This document shows, one piece after another, positions 1 through 7,471 of a stretch of 64,000 bases of DNA. Both the position numbers and the translations under genes were made by a program. Numbering within the stretch: position 1 is the stretch's first letter; each line of letters opens with the position of its first letter. Origin of the DNA: Bradyrhizobium septentrionale (GTDB lineage: Bacteria; Pseudomonadota; Alphaproteobacteria; Rhizobiales; Xanthobacteraceae); contig NZ_CP088285.1 in NCBI RefSeq assembly GCF_011516645.4, positions 6,962,501-7,026,500 on the forward strand, written 5' to 3'. The notes under the pieces were generated by a model. That model was not told the DNA's origin. It searched no databases and saw nothing but the letters and a program-made list of their open reading frames with translations.

Positions 1-423
1 CGCCACGAACCAGCGCGTGGCGATGGTCGCGCCGAGCACCAGCGCGGTCATGCCGGTGCCGATCCCGATCACGACGCCCCACAACAGCACGAGCTGCCAG
101 ACCTGCGTCATGGCGAGCGAGGCCAATAGTCCGGAGACCACGATCAATTGCGCCGCCAGCGTCACGTTGCGCAGGCCGTAGCGGTTCAGCAGCGCGGCGG
201 CGAACGGCGCCATCAGCCCGAACAGGATGAAGCGGATCGACAGCGCCGAGGAGATCTCGGCGGTGGACCAGCCGAACTCCTTCTGCAGCGGCACGATGAA
301 GACGCCGGGCGCGCCGACGGTGCCGGCCGAGATCAGCGCGGCGAGGAAAGTGACGGCGACCATCACCCAACCGTAGTGGATGTTGCGGCGGGCGAGGGCG
401 GAAGCAAGCCAGTTCGAGATCAT
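1..423 (-). CDS. MFS transporter, N-terminal part
   Basis: Reading leftward from an ATG at 423, the frame is open to the window edge (141 codons). It begins with a short cytoplasmic stretch, then a hydrophobic helix around GWVMVAVTFLAALISAG, a loop with FGWSTAEISSALSIRF, and further helices. This is the usual start of a 12-helix major facilitator of the monocarboxylate/oxalate type (the FGWS and LxxRFxxFGLMAP pattern). The C-terminal half lies outside the window. Substrate unknown. It follows the thiolase in the same direction, but a strong inverted repeat separates the two. Confidence 0.8.
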   Translation of the reverse strand, partial: MISNWLASALARRNIHYGWVMVAVTFLAALISAGTVGAPGVFIVPLQKEFGWSTAEISSALSIRFILFGLMAPFAAALLNRYGLRNVTLAAQLIVVSGLLASLAMTQVWQLVLLWGVVIGIGTGMTALVLGATIATRWFVA

Positions 424-476
424 TGGGCCCCAAATGAAATGCGATGAGGGTTCTGTTCGTGATGCGCAATATGGCA

Positions 477-512
477 CGAGGGAGCTATGTCTAAAATGAC
501 ATAGTTCCCTCG
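477..512. terminator. 15-bp inverted repeat, candidate bidirectional terminator
   Basis: The arms 477-491 and 498-512 pair over 15 bases with one G-T wobble around a 6-base AT loop. A run of four T follows on the plus side and no T-run on the minus side. It sits between the thiolase stop and the MFS start, so it could end thiolase transcription. An operator for the MFS gene is the alternative. Confidence 0.45.
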
Positions 513-533
513 TTTTCGGACTCGTACCTCAGG

Positions 534-1730
534 TCAGTGCGTGATGCGCTCGATCGCGATCGCGGTGGCTTCGCCGCCGCCGATGCACAAAGCGGCGACG
601 CCGCGCTTCAAATTCTGCGCCTCCAGCGCGTGCAGCAGCGTCACGATCAGCCGCGCGCCGGTGGCGCCGATCGGGTGGCCGAGTGCGCAGGCGCCGCCAT
701 TGATGTTCAGCCTGTCGCGCGGGATGCCGAGGTCGCGCTGCGCGGCCATCGCGACCACGGCGAAGGCTTCGTTGATCTCGAACAGATCGACATCGCCGAC
801 GCTCCATCCGACCTTGTCGAGCAGCTTTCTGATCGCCGGGATCGGCGCGGTGGTGAACCACTGCGGCTCCTGGCTGTGGGTGGCGTGGCCCTTGATCTCG
901 GCCAGCACCGGTAGCCCGTCGCGGTCGGCAAGCGAGCGCTTCGCCAGGATCAGCGCCGCGGCGCCGTCGGCGTTGGCGGAGGAGGCCGCCGGCGTGATGG
1001 TGCCGTTGGCACGGAATGCGGGCTTGAGGCCGGGGATCTTTGCGGGATCGACCTTCAGCGGATGCTCATCATTGGCGATGATGCGGGGGCCGGCCTTCTC
1101 CTGCAGCGTGATCGGCGCGATCTCGGCCTTGAAAGCACCGCTCTCGACCGCCTTGCGGGCGCGGCTCAGCGTCTCCATTGCAAAAGCGTCCTGGTCGGCG
1201 CGGGTGAACTGATAGGCCTCCGCGGTCGCCTCGCCGAAATCGCCCATCGAGCGGCCGGTCTCGTAGGCGTCCTCGAGCCCGTCCATCATCATGTGGTCGA
1301 TGATGCGGTCATGGCCGGCGCGATAGCCGCCGCGTGCCTTCTGCAGCAGATACGGCGCGTTGCTCATGCTCTCCATGCCGCCGGACAGCACGATCTCGGC
1401 CGAGCCGGCCTTGATGATGTCGTGGCCGAGCATGGTCGCCTTCATGCCGGAGCCGCAGACCTTGTTGACGGTGGTGGCGCCGGTGGCATCGGGCAGTTTT
1501 GCGCCGCGCGCGGCCTGGCGGGCGGGGGCCTGGCCCTGGCCCGCGGGCAGCACGTTGCCCATGAACACCTCGTCGATGCGTTCCGGCGCGAGTTTTGCGC
1601 GTTCGAGTGCCGCGCCGATCACGTGCGAGCCGAGCTTGTGTGCTGCGAGCGGCGTCAGTTCGCCCATAAAGCGGCCGAGCGGGGTGCGGGCGGCGGAGAG
1701 GATGACGACGGGATCGGCGCTGGATGCCAT
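534..1730 (-). CDS. acetyl-CoA C-acetyltransferase (thiolase)
   Basis: A 398-residue thiolase, full length for the family, catalysing reversible condensation or thiolysis of acyl-CoA. The nucleophilic cysteine is C92 in NKVCGSGMKA. Also present are the GGMESMSNAPY segment, NEAFAVV, the histidine motif GGACALGHPIGATGAR, and the C-terminal CIGGGEATA with the second catalytic cysteine. The ATG at 1730 is preceded by AAGGA. The upstream region carries a 17-bp motif (1764-1780) that recurs at the enoyl-CoA hydratase/thioesterase and TetR promoters near 16.6-17.2 kb, suggesting shared control. Biosynthetic versus degradative role cannot be told from sequence. Confidence 0.93.
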   Translation of the reverse strand: MASSADPVVILSAARTPLGRFMGELTPLAAHKLGSHVIGAALERAKLAPERIDEVFMGNVLPAGQGQAPARQAARGAKLPDATGATTVNKVCGSGMKATMLGHDIIKAGSAEIVLSGGMESMSNAPYLLQKARGGYRAGHDRIIDHMMMDGLEDAYETGRSMGDFGEATAEAYQFTRADQDAFAMETLSRARKAVESGAFKAEIAPITLQEKAGPRIIANDEHPLKVDPAKIPGLKPAFRANGTITPAASSANADGAAALILAKRSLADRDGLPVLAEIKGHATHSQEPQWFTTAPIPAIRKLLDKVGWSVGDVDLFEINEAFAVVAMAAQRDLGIPRDRLNINGGACALGHPIGATGARLIVTLLHALEAQNLKRGVAALCIGGGEATAIAIERITH

Positions 1731-1763
1731 GGCAGGATTTCCTTCAATGCCGGGGATTTGATT

Positions 1764-1780
1764 GAATTATTCTCATCATA
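1764..1780 (-). promoter_or_regulatory. candidate TetR-type operator, site 1
   Basis: Read on the minus strand this is TATGATGAGAATAATTC. It matches the site at 16569-16585 at 15 of 17 positions and the site at 17207-17223 at 14 of 17. It lies about 35-50 bases upstream of the thiolase start, and its edge forms a perfect palindrome CATCATATGATG at 1774-1785. The TetR gene at 17236 carries one copy in its own promoter, so it is the natural candidate for the binding protein. Confidence 0.5.
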
Positions 1781-1917
1781 TGATGCAATGCAAAAAATGC
1801 AACTGCGTGTCCGCCTGCCATGACAAAATGTCGTGTTCGCATGAAATGGACAGGGAGCGTGGGGCAGTGCTGTCGCGTCGATTCAGTCGTCGCCCTGCGT
1901 ATCCCCACCCTGAGATG

Positions 1918-2020
1918 TCATCACCCGCGCATGCGGGTGATCCAGTATTCCAGAGACGCCGGCGTTCGAACCGAGAGGCCGCGGCGTACTGGATCGCCCG
2001 GTCAAGCCGGGCGACGACAG
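1918..2020. repeat. palindromic intergenic repeat
   Basis: Two related hairpin-forming blocks face each other: one with ACCCGCGCATGCGGGT followed by GATCCAGTA, the other with TACTGGATC followed by GCCCGGTCAAGCCGGGC. This layout is typical of the dispersed repeats between genes in Bradyrhizobium chromosomes. No coding potential is evident. Confidence 0.6.
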
Positions 2021-2086
2021 ATGGGGATGAGGACATAGCGCCGCATTCTCGCGACATGATTTGTCCGAGCTTTGCTCTTCGTCTCG

Positions 2087-2525
2087 CCCTCTCTTGAACA
2101 GAGGGCGCAGGGAAAGCCGGGTGCCGATCGCACCCATGGGCCCCGAGCAAAAGGTAGAAAGCTCGGGGGTAGGACCACAGGTGAAACCGAACAATCCGGC
2201 TTTCCCTGCGCGATGGGTTACGGCTTACTTCGTGCTCTCCCCGGCGAGACTGGGCTTGTTTGTCACCGCCTTCGCAAGACGCGTTCGCGTCATACGAGAG
2301 GACACCTGCCGCTAGGGCGTCAGGACCACACGACTTCACCGTCCGCATCCGTCACTCTCGTCAGTCGTGACGTCAGCGTCCACCGCATCCCACGCCGCGT
2401 TCGTGACGACCGCGAAGCGCCCCTGATCGGGTGAGACGAACAGTTCTTACACTGAGTTGGGTGTTCCGGGAAACAGAAATATTTTTGCGTGAGGGGCTTG
2501 CATCGTCGGGCAACTCAGTGATCGA
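2087..2525. repeat. long interspersed repeat of Bradyrhizobium type
   Basis: About 440 non-coding bases with several internal inverted repeats, for example GAAAGCCGG and CCGGCTTTC at the start. I recognise blocks such as GTTTACGGCTTAC-like, CGTGCTCTCCCCGG, GGGCGTCAGGACCACAC and CCACCGCATCCCA-like sequence from dispersed elements in Bradyrhizobium genomes. Recognition is from memory. The apparent reading frames have no family features. The remaining bases from 2526 to 3091 hold nothing I can name, and become AT-rich just before the CarD-like gene. Confidence 0.5.
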
Positions 2526-3091
2526 GATTTCGGCCGGGCTTGTGACTTGCGGCTGCGGGAGGCGGCTACCGGAATGAGCGAGACGACGGGGAGGGCGACC
2601 CGACCGATGGGTCCGCTTGCAGCCCAGAGCGGCTAAACTCGGAGGCGTGCGCCGATGTCGGCCCTTGACCCAAGCGATCTCGGGATCATCGCGCTTGCAG
2701 TACGAATGATCGACCTGACCGAGACACGAGAGATCATCGCCTGTGGATAGGTGCACCACACGAGGAGCGGCGAGAAGCGCGTGCATCACTCTCGATTCCA
2801 TCGATTGGTCGCAAGTGCCCGTTTCTAAGCTCTGGCAAACATTCGTTTTGTCGGCACGGAACTATTGATTTCGTCGAGTGGGAACACGTTGCCGAGAAAC
2901 CACAGCGATCTAAGGGAATGGAAATTGGAAGCGTCATTTTCGTGGCGGCGCGCGCGCTCGCGGCTTATTGGTTAGGGATCAAATCGGGCAGCATGAATGA
3001 TTGCCGGCCCGGCAGTTTGTTTCAGATGCGTGATTGATCAGAGCTGGAATTGGCATGAACCGATTCAAGAAGCCATGGAGCTTGTCGCGAA

Positions 3092-3697
3092 ATGAATTTT
3101 GATAATCGATCCACATCCAATTATTCGAACCACACACATTCAGCATCAGCGAACCCCGTCGACGAAACGACTGAAAGCCAGAGCGCTGAGATGCGCTTTG
3201 GTTTCAAGGCGACGGACCTGATCGTTTATCCTGCGCACGGCGTTGGCCAAATTGTAGCGATTGAGGAACAGACAGTGGCAGGGGCTTGCCTCGAGTTCTT
3301 TGTCGTCTATTTCGTGAAGAGCAAGATGACGCTGCGCGTTCCGACGAGGAAAGCGGCAAGCGCTGGAATGCGTAAACCGTCCGATCCCGCTGCCATCCAG
3401 CAGATGCGACGAATCCTGGGTCAAGCGCCGCACAAAGCGCGGGGGAATTGGTCCCGGCTTGCTCAGGAATACGAAAGCAAGATCAATTCGGGCAATATTG
3501 TCGCCATCGCGGAAGTCATGCGCGATCTCTATCGGCCCGCGGTCAATCCCGAACAGAGCTACAGCGAACGACAGCTTTACGCGGCCGCAGTCGATCGCCT
3601 GTCCGGAGAAGTCGCGCTTGTCAGCGGCATGACCGAAGCAGAAGCCGTCAGGGAGCTTGAAAGCCTGATGCTCGCCGAGGTCAGGCGGAGCGCATAG
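3092..3697 (+). CDS. CarD/CdnL-family transcriptional regulator
   Basis: 201 residues. After a polar 30-residue N-terminal tail comes the CarD RNA-polymerase-interaction fold, starting FKATDLIVYPAHGVGQIVAIEEQ (given here as start and end only: F33 region to about residue 100), then an all-helical C-terminal part containing WSRLAQEYESKINSG and YSERQLYAAAVDRLSGEVAL. CarD proteins bind the RNA polymerase beta subunit and stabilise open promoter complexes. The N-terminal tail is longer than in the compact housekeeping CdnL, so this is probably a paralogue. A GGAG lies 14 bases upstream of the ATG. It stands alone between a repeat-rich gap and another repeat. Confidence 0.88.
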   Translation: MNFDNRSTSNYSNHTHSASANPVDETTESQSAEMRFGFKATDLIVYPAHGVGQIVAIEEQTVAGACLEFFVVYFVKSKMTLRVPTRKAASAGMRKPSDPAAIQQMRRILGQAPHKARGNWSRLAQEYESKINSGNIVAIAEVMRDLYRPAVNPEQSYSERQLYAAAVDRLSGEVALVSGMTEAEAVRELESLMLAEVRRSA

Positions 3698-3767
3698 AGC
3701 GGTCGGTTCGGACATCGTCGGAACGTCGGCTTCCGCCTCCAGGCTGATGTTCCGGCGCCGCTGGCGC

Positions 3768-3873
3768 TCTAAAGCGCGATGAGATCAGGTTGAACCGTCA
3801 TCGCGCTTTAGATTCTTGTTTAAGCATGATCTCTTCGGAAAACCGCTTCGCACTTTTCCGGATCACGCTCTAG
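3768..3873. repeat. REP-like double palindrome
   Basis: The first palindrome has perfect 15-base arms (3768-3782 and 3798-3812). The second has arms around GATC-TCTTCGGAAAA and TTTTCCGGATC (about 3829-3868). This two-hairpin repeat is common between genes in Rhizobiales. It overlaps the 3' end of the leftward gene at 3870 by a few bases and may help end its transcription. Confidence 0.65.
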
Positions 3874-4553
3874 GATGGCCGTTCGACGAAGGCGACGGCC
3901 TTGTTGCTATAGGTCCATATCGCGCCGTCGCGTTTGCTGATCCCGAGAAAGGCGGTCGGCGAACCGGCATATTTCATGTCCCGATTGCCGCCGTCGATGC
4001 CATAGGCCCATGGGTCGAGGCACAGAAACTCGGTGATCTTGCCGTCGGCTCCCGAAGTGCGGTGACCGACGATGCCGACATAGTGGGCGCCGCCGAGGGA
4101 GGCCCGCACCGGCACTTTGTTTTCAAGGTTCTTGATCGTCCAATCCACCGCTTTGCCGGGATCGCGGGCCGCGCTCACCTGGTCGCGCGCCGTCGGTTCG
4201 GCCATTTTCCAGCCCATATAGCGGACGAACACGATCTTGATGATCGAACCGCACCAATATTGATTGTTCACCGCCTTGAGGAAGCCGCCATTGTTCTGGT
4301 TCCATGGCAGCTTGCTCTTCTTGTAGTTTTCCATCGACTCGTCCGCGGTCGCCGCCAGGGTGGGAAGGGTGTTCAGCGGTTCATCCACCAGCATTTCATA
4401 GACGCGATGGCGGCTGTCCAATTCGTCGCCGGGGTCTTGGTTGCTGTAAAACTTGCGATAGGCGGGCGTCTTGGCCGCCGTCGTGACGTTGTGGAGATAG
4501 TGCCAGATCAAATCGGTTGTCCACGAGGAGTCGCGGGTATGGGTGTCGGCCAT
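3870..4553 (-). CDS. hypothetical protein, possible papain-like/C39-like fold
   Basis: 227 residues from the ATG at 4553; a GTG at 4607 would add 18. No family is recognised with certainty. The order of three motifs, NNQYWCGS (candidate cysteine), GGAHYVGIVGHR (candidate histidine) and FLCLDPWAYG (candidate aspartate), is the Cys-His-Asp order of papain-fold peptidases such as the C39 group. No signal peptide is visible. It stands alone, with 330 bases of non-coding sequence before the cyclase gene on the other strand. The enzymatic idea is an inference from motif order only. Confidence 0.6.
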   Translation of the reverse strand: MADTHTRDSSWTTDLIWHYLHNVTTAAKTPAYRKFYSNQDPGDELDSRHRVYEMLVDEPLNTLPTLAATADESMENYKKSKLPWNQNNGGFLKAVNNQYWCGSIIKIVFVRYMGWKMAEPTARDQVSAARDPGKAVDWTIKNLENKVPVRASLGGAHYVGIVGHRTSGADGKITEFLCLDPWAYGIDGGNRDMKYAGSPTAFLGISKRDGAIWTYSNKAVAFVERPS

Positions 4554-4934
4554 CGAGAGGTTCCATATAGGGCATTCGGCTGCGGCGGCTTCGCGGCCGT
4601 TTCCCACTTGCGGTCAGACCAGCCGCGCTGAAAGGTTAGTCCCCGCTCGGTTGATGACGGTTCACTGAGGACTTCGCGACGCCCGATCTCGTCTTAGCAG
4701 GAACATTGATCAAGCAAACCGTCTTGGAAACACCGGCCGCATGATCGAATAGCGTCTCTTTTTGGTGCACCGCTTGAGCCTGGATTTGGCCGTTGGCGGA
4801 CCTGCGCGTGTCCCCGGCTGAGGTCCATAAATGACCCCAGGCCGACATTTAGCCCGGCTCATGCTGCACCCCGCTGGCGCGAGGCTGGTCCCTATGGTTT
4901 GATAATTTAGCTCAAATCAACCACCGGGTGCTTC
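4554..4934. other. intergenic gap without recognised gene
   Basis: This stretch separates two divergently transcribed genes and must hold both promoters. Small open frames here have no homology features, ribosome sites or codon bias. An AT-rich segment at 4898-4918 is the best place for the cyclase promoter. Confidence 0.4.
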
Positions 4935-6698
4935 GTGGCGGGCGAGCGCGTCGAGCGTCGACTGGCAGCTGTTGTGGCCGCTGACGTGGCTGGCTATTCG
5001 CGGCTTATGCACGACGACGAAGAGGCCACGCATGCCAAACTGGCAGCGCTGCTCGCGGATGGTGTCGTGCCTGCGATCACGGAGCATGGGGGCCGCATCG
5101 TAAAGAACACGGGCGATGGGTTCCTGGCGGAGTTTCCGAGCGCGGTCGAAGCGGTTCGTGCTGCCTTGCAGTTCCAGACCTGCGTCAATGAACTTACAAT
5201 CGGCGAGATTGAAGACAAGCGCATTGCCTTCCGTGTGGGCGTCAATATCGGCGATGTCATCGTCGAGGCCCATGACATCTTTGGAGACGGCGTCAACATC
5301 GCGGCGCGGCTTGAGAGCATCGCAGAACCCGGCGGCGTCTGCATCTCGTCCTTTGCCTACGATCAGGTTCGCGGCAAGGTCGAGGTTGAGTTCGTCGATC
5401 TGGGCGAGCAGACCCTCAAGAATATTGACCGCCCCGTCCGCATCTACGCTTCAAAATTGAAGGGCGGAGCGATTTCTGCGCCGGCCCCGGAGGCCGAGAA
5501 GCCGCTGCCGCTCCCCGACAAGCCTTCCATAGCCGTGCTGCCCTTCGACAACATGTCTGATGATCCCGAGCAGGAATATTTCACGGATGGCATGGTGGAG
5601 GACATCATCACCGCGCTCTCGCGGTTCAAATCGCTGTTCGTCATCGCCCGCAATTCGAGCTTCACCTACAAGGGCAAGGCTGTCGAGATCAAGCAGGTTG
5701 GACGGGAGCTGGGCGTCCGCTATGTGCTGGAAGGCAGTGTCCGCAAGACCGGCGACAAGGTCCGCATCAGTGGCCAGCTGATCGAGGCCGCCACCGGAGC
5801 AAATCTATGGGCTGACCGGTTTGACGGAGCTCTGGATGACATCTTTGCGCTGCAGGACAAGGTCACATCAAACGTCGTCGCGGCAATCGAGCCGCGCCTT
5901 GTACAGGCGGAGATCGATCGCTCGGAGCGCAAACCGACTGAAAGCCTCGACGCCGTTGACCTGTACTACCGTGCTCTCCACGCTCACCGGCGCGTTACCC
6001 GTCAAGGATACGAAGATGCTGTGCGGCTTACCCGGCAAGCGATTTCGCTCGATCCCAATTTTGCGGCCGCGTATGGCCTAGCCCTGGACTGCTATATTGG
6101 GCAGGAAGAGCTTGGTTGGATCACAACCGATGATGCTGCCGCCGAAGGCAAGCAATATGCTTTGCGCGCAATCGAAGTCGGAGCGGATGACGCGTTTGCG
6201 CTTGCGCGGGCGGCAAACTTCTTCGGCCGTAATTTGGGGGACACCGGAACTGCCGATGCGATTGTGGATCAAGCAATTGCCGTAAACCCCAATCTGTCCA
6301 TAGCCTGGCGAATGCGCGGCTGGATCAGCGCCTACCTCGGTCGACACGAGGCCGCCATCGAGCAATTCCAGTACGCGATGCGGCTTAATCCGCTCGATCC
6401 GGAAATCTACCTTGTGGAGTCCGGACTGGCGTTTGCCAATTTCTTTTTACGTCGCTTTGAGGTTGCATTATCGTGGGCTACCAAAGCGCTGGCCCGTCAA
6501 AAAAATTACGTCCCGGCCAGAGGGGTTGCTACAGCGAGTTACGCCATGCTGGGCCGTATTCCCGATGCGCAGATGATGCTGGCCCGTCGGCGTGTTGCTA
6601 CGACGATTCCTCAAAGCCGGAAGCGGATCGAGATGTTTCGGCAAGAGGATGTTGAGCTTTTTATCGAAGCCTATCGTATCGCTGGCGTGCCCGAATGA
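4935..6698 (+). CDS. class III nucleotide cyclase with TolB-like and TPR domains
   Basis: 587 residues from a GTG. Residues 1-175 are a class III cyclase catalytic domain with metal-binding aspartates D17 (AADVAGYSRLM) and D61 (NTGDGFLAEF) and the VNIAARLESIAEPGG segment carrying the catalytic Asn and Arg. A proline-rich linker leads to a TolB-like region (about 190-320, SIAVLPFDNMS, GSVRKTGDKVRISGQLIEA), then TPR repeats to the end. No membrane segment is visible, so it should be cytoplasmic and make cAMP from ATP. The TolB-like block is closely similar to that of the winged-helix protein at 18081-19652, as if one sensory module had been joined to two outputs. Confidence 0.9.
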   Translation: MAGERVERRLAAVVAADVAGYSRLMHDDEEATHAKLAALLADGVVPAITEHGGRIVKNTGDGFLAEFPSAVEAVRAALQFQTCVNELTIGEIEDKRIAFRVGVNIGDVIVEAHDIFGDGVNIAARLESIAEPGGVCISSFAYDQVRGKVEVEFVDLGEQTLKNIDRPVRIYASKLKGGAISAPAPEAEKPLPLPDKPSIAVLPFDNMSDDPEQEYFTDGMVEDIITALSRFKSLFVIARNSSFTYKGKAVEIKQVGRELGVRYVLEGSVRKTGDKVRISGQLIEAATGANLWADRFDGALDDIFALQDKVTSNVVAAIEPRLVQAEIDRSERKPTESLDAVDLYYRALHAHRRVTRQGYEDAVRLTRQAISLDPNFAAAYGLALDCYIGQEELGWITTDDAAAEGKQYALRAIEVGADDAFALARAANFFGRNLGDTGTADAIVDQAIAVNPNLSIAWRMRGWISAYLGRHEAAIEQFQYAMRLNPLDPEIYLVESGLAFANFFLRRFEVALSWATKALARQKNYVPARGVATASYAMLGRIPDAQMMLARRRVATTIPQSRKRIEMFRQEDVELFIEAYRIAGVPE

Positions 6699-6736
6699 GA
6701 TGACCGGGCCTTGGCGTTGATGACGGGAGCAATGAG

Positions 6737-7177
6737 ATGATACTCAATCCAGATCATGTCACCATCGCAGTGGCCGACGCCGGCCCGGCGATCGCGTTCT
6801 TCGCGCTGCTTGGCTTCAGAAAGGCGCATGTCGCGACGATCGACGGTGGCGTGCCCGCCCAGTACATGGGCATGCCGGGCATGAAAGCGCAGCACATCAC
6901 GCTCGTACTCGACGGAGCGGATCCTCATTTCGAAATCCAGCTGCTCGCATTCGACCCGCCGCCTGCGACCGATCCGGGTGAGCACCCGACGAATCTGCGA
7001 CGACGCGGCTTCAACCACCTCGCGTTCCGCGTCGACGACATTGAGGCGGCCACCGCACACCTCGTGGCCAACGGCGTCACCATGCTGAGCGACGAGATGG
7101 ATTACATCAGCCGAAAGCTGCGGCTGTTCGAGGGTCCCGAGGGCATCACCATCGAGTTGGTGCAGCGGGACGACTGA
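6737..7177 (+). CDS. VOC/glyoxalase-family protein
   Basis: 146 residues, one vicinal-oxygen-chelate unit pair. It starts with the typical NPDHVTIAVADAGPAIAFFALLGF and ends DYISRKLRLFEGPEGITIELVQ, where the late Glu is a usual metal ligand and the N-terminal His another. Family members bind a divalent metal and act as lyases, dioxygenases or resistance proteins; the substrate cannot be named. ATG at 6737 has GGGAGC upstream. It follows the cyclase by 38 bases in the same direction and may be co-transcribed. Confidence 0.85.
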   Translation: MILNPDHVTIAVADAGPAIAFFALLGFRKAHVATIDGGVPAQYMGMPGMKAQHITLVLDGADPHFEIQLLAFDPPPATDPGEHPTNLRRRGFNHLAFRVDDIEAATAHLVANGVTMLSDEMDYISRKLRLFEGPEGITIELVQRDD

Positions 7178-7286
7178 GACGCTTCTGGTTAAGGGGCCCC
7201 GACGAGCGAGGCGCCATTACTCGGCGCGACGCCGAGCGGCTCGCGCCGGCGTTGACGCCCGGGCGTTTTGCCGCCATATACAACGC

Positions 7287-7364
7287 ATGAACAAGCTTTT
7301 CTCAGCCGCTTCGACCACCACCGCGACCGCTGACGGCGGATCGCCTGCTGGTTGCGCGCGCTAG
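7287..7364 (+). CDS. threonine-rich leader peptide of the downstream threonyl-tRNA synthetase gene
   Basis: A 25-codon frame from ATG 7287 to TAG 7362-7364 encodes MNKLFSAASTTTATA followed by ten more residues. Four of five consecutive codons (7314-7328) are ACC threonine. Twenty bases after the stop lies a strong intrinsic terminator, and 108 bases after it a threonyl-tRNA synthetase gene begins. The Thr codons also form the 5' arm of a possible hairpin (7322-7328 with 7350-7356). This is the layout of ribosome-mediated attenuation: scarce charged tRNA-Thr would stall the ribosome on the Thr codons and prevent terminator formation. The product is presumably only a sensor. Confidence 0.72.
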   Translation: MNKLFSAASTTTATADGGSPAGCAR

Positions 7365-7383
7365 AGACAAGCGTCCTTCACCC

Positions 7384-7425
7384 AGAAAAGGCCCCGCCGG
7401 CGACGGACGGGGCCTTTTCTGTTTT
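7384..7425 (+). terminator. attenuator terminator upstream of the short thrS gene
   Basis: Perfect 13-base arms 7384-7396 and 7408-7420 around an 11-base loop. The 3' arm ends CCTTTTCT, followed by GTTTT. A competing pairing of 7334-7339 (CGGCGG) with 7394-7399 (CCGCCG) would break the terminator stem and could act as antiterminator. That pairing is my reading and has not been folded computationally. Confidence 0.75.
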
Positions 7426-7471
7426 GGGTGGTCACCGTCCGCGCTGTTTCCCATCACAAGGAACAATAGCC

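Noticed and set aside
534..1823. Several long frames opposite the thiolase
   Set aside because: High-GC shadows of a clear thiolase gene.
1776..2348. Leftward open frame across the repeat region
   Set aside because: It runs through two non-coding repeats and has no family features.
4636..4848. Leftward 70-codon frame in the gap before the cyclase
   Set aside because: No ribosome site, no family features.
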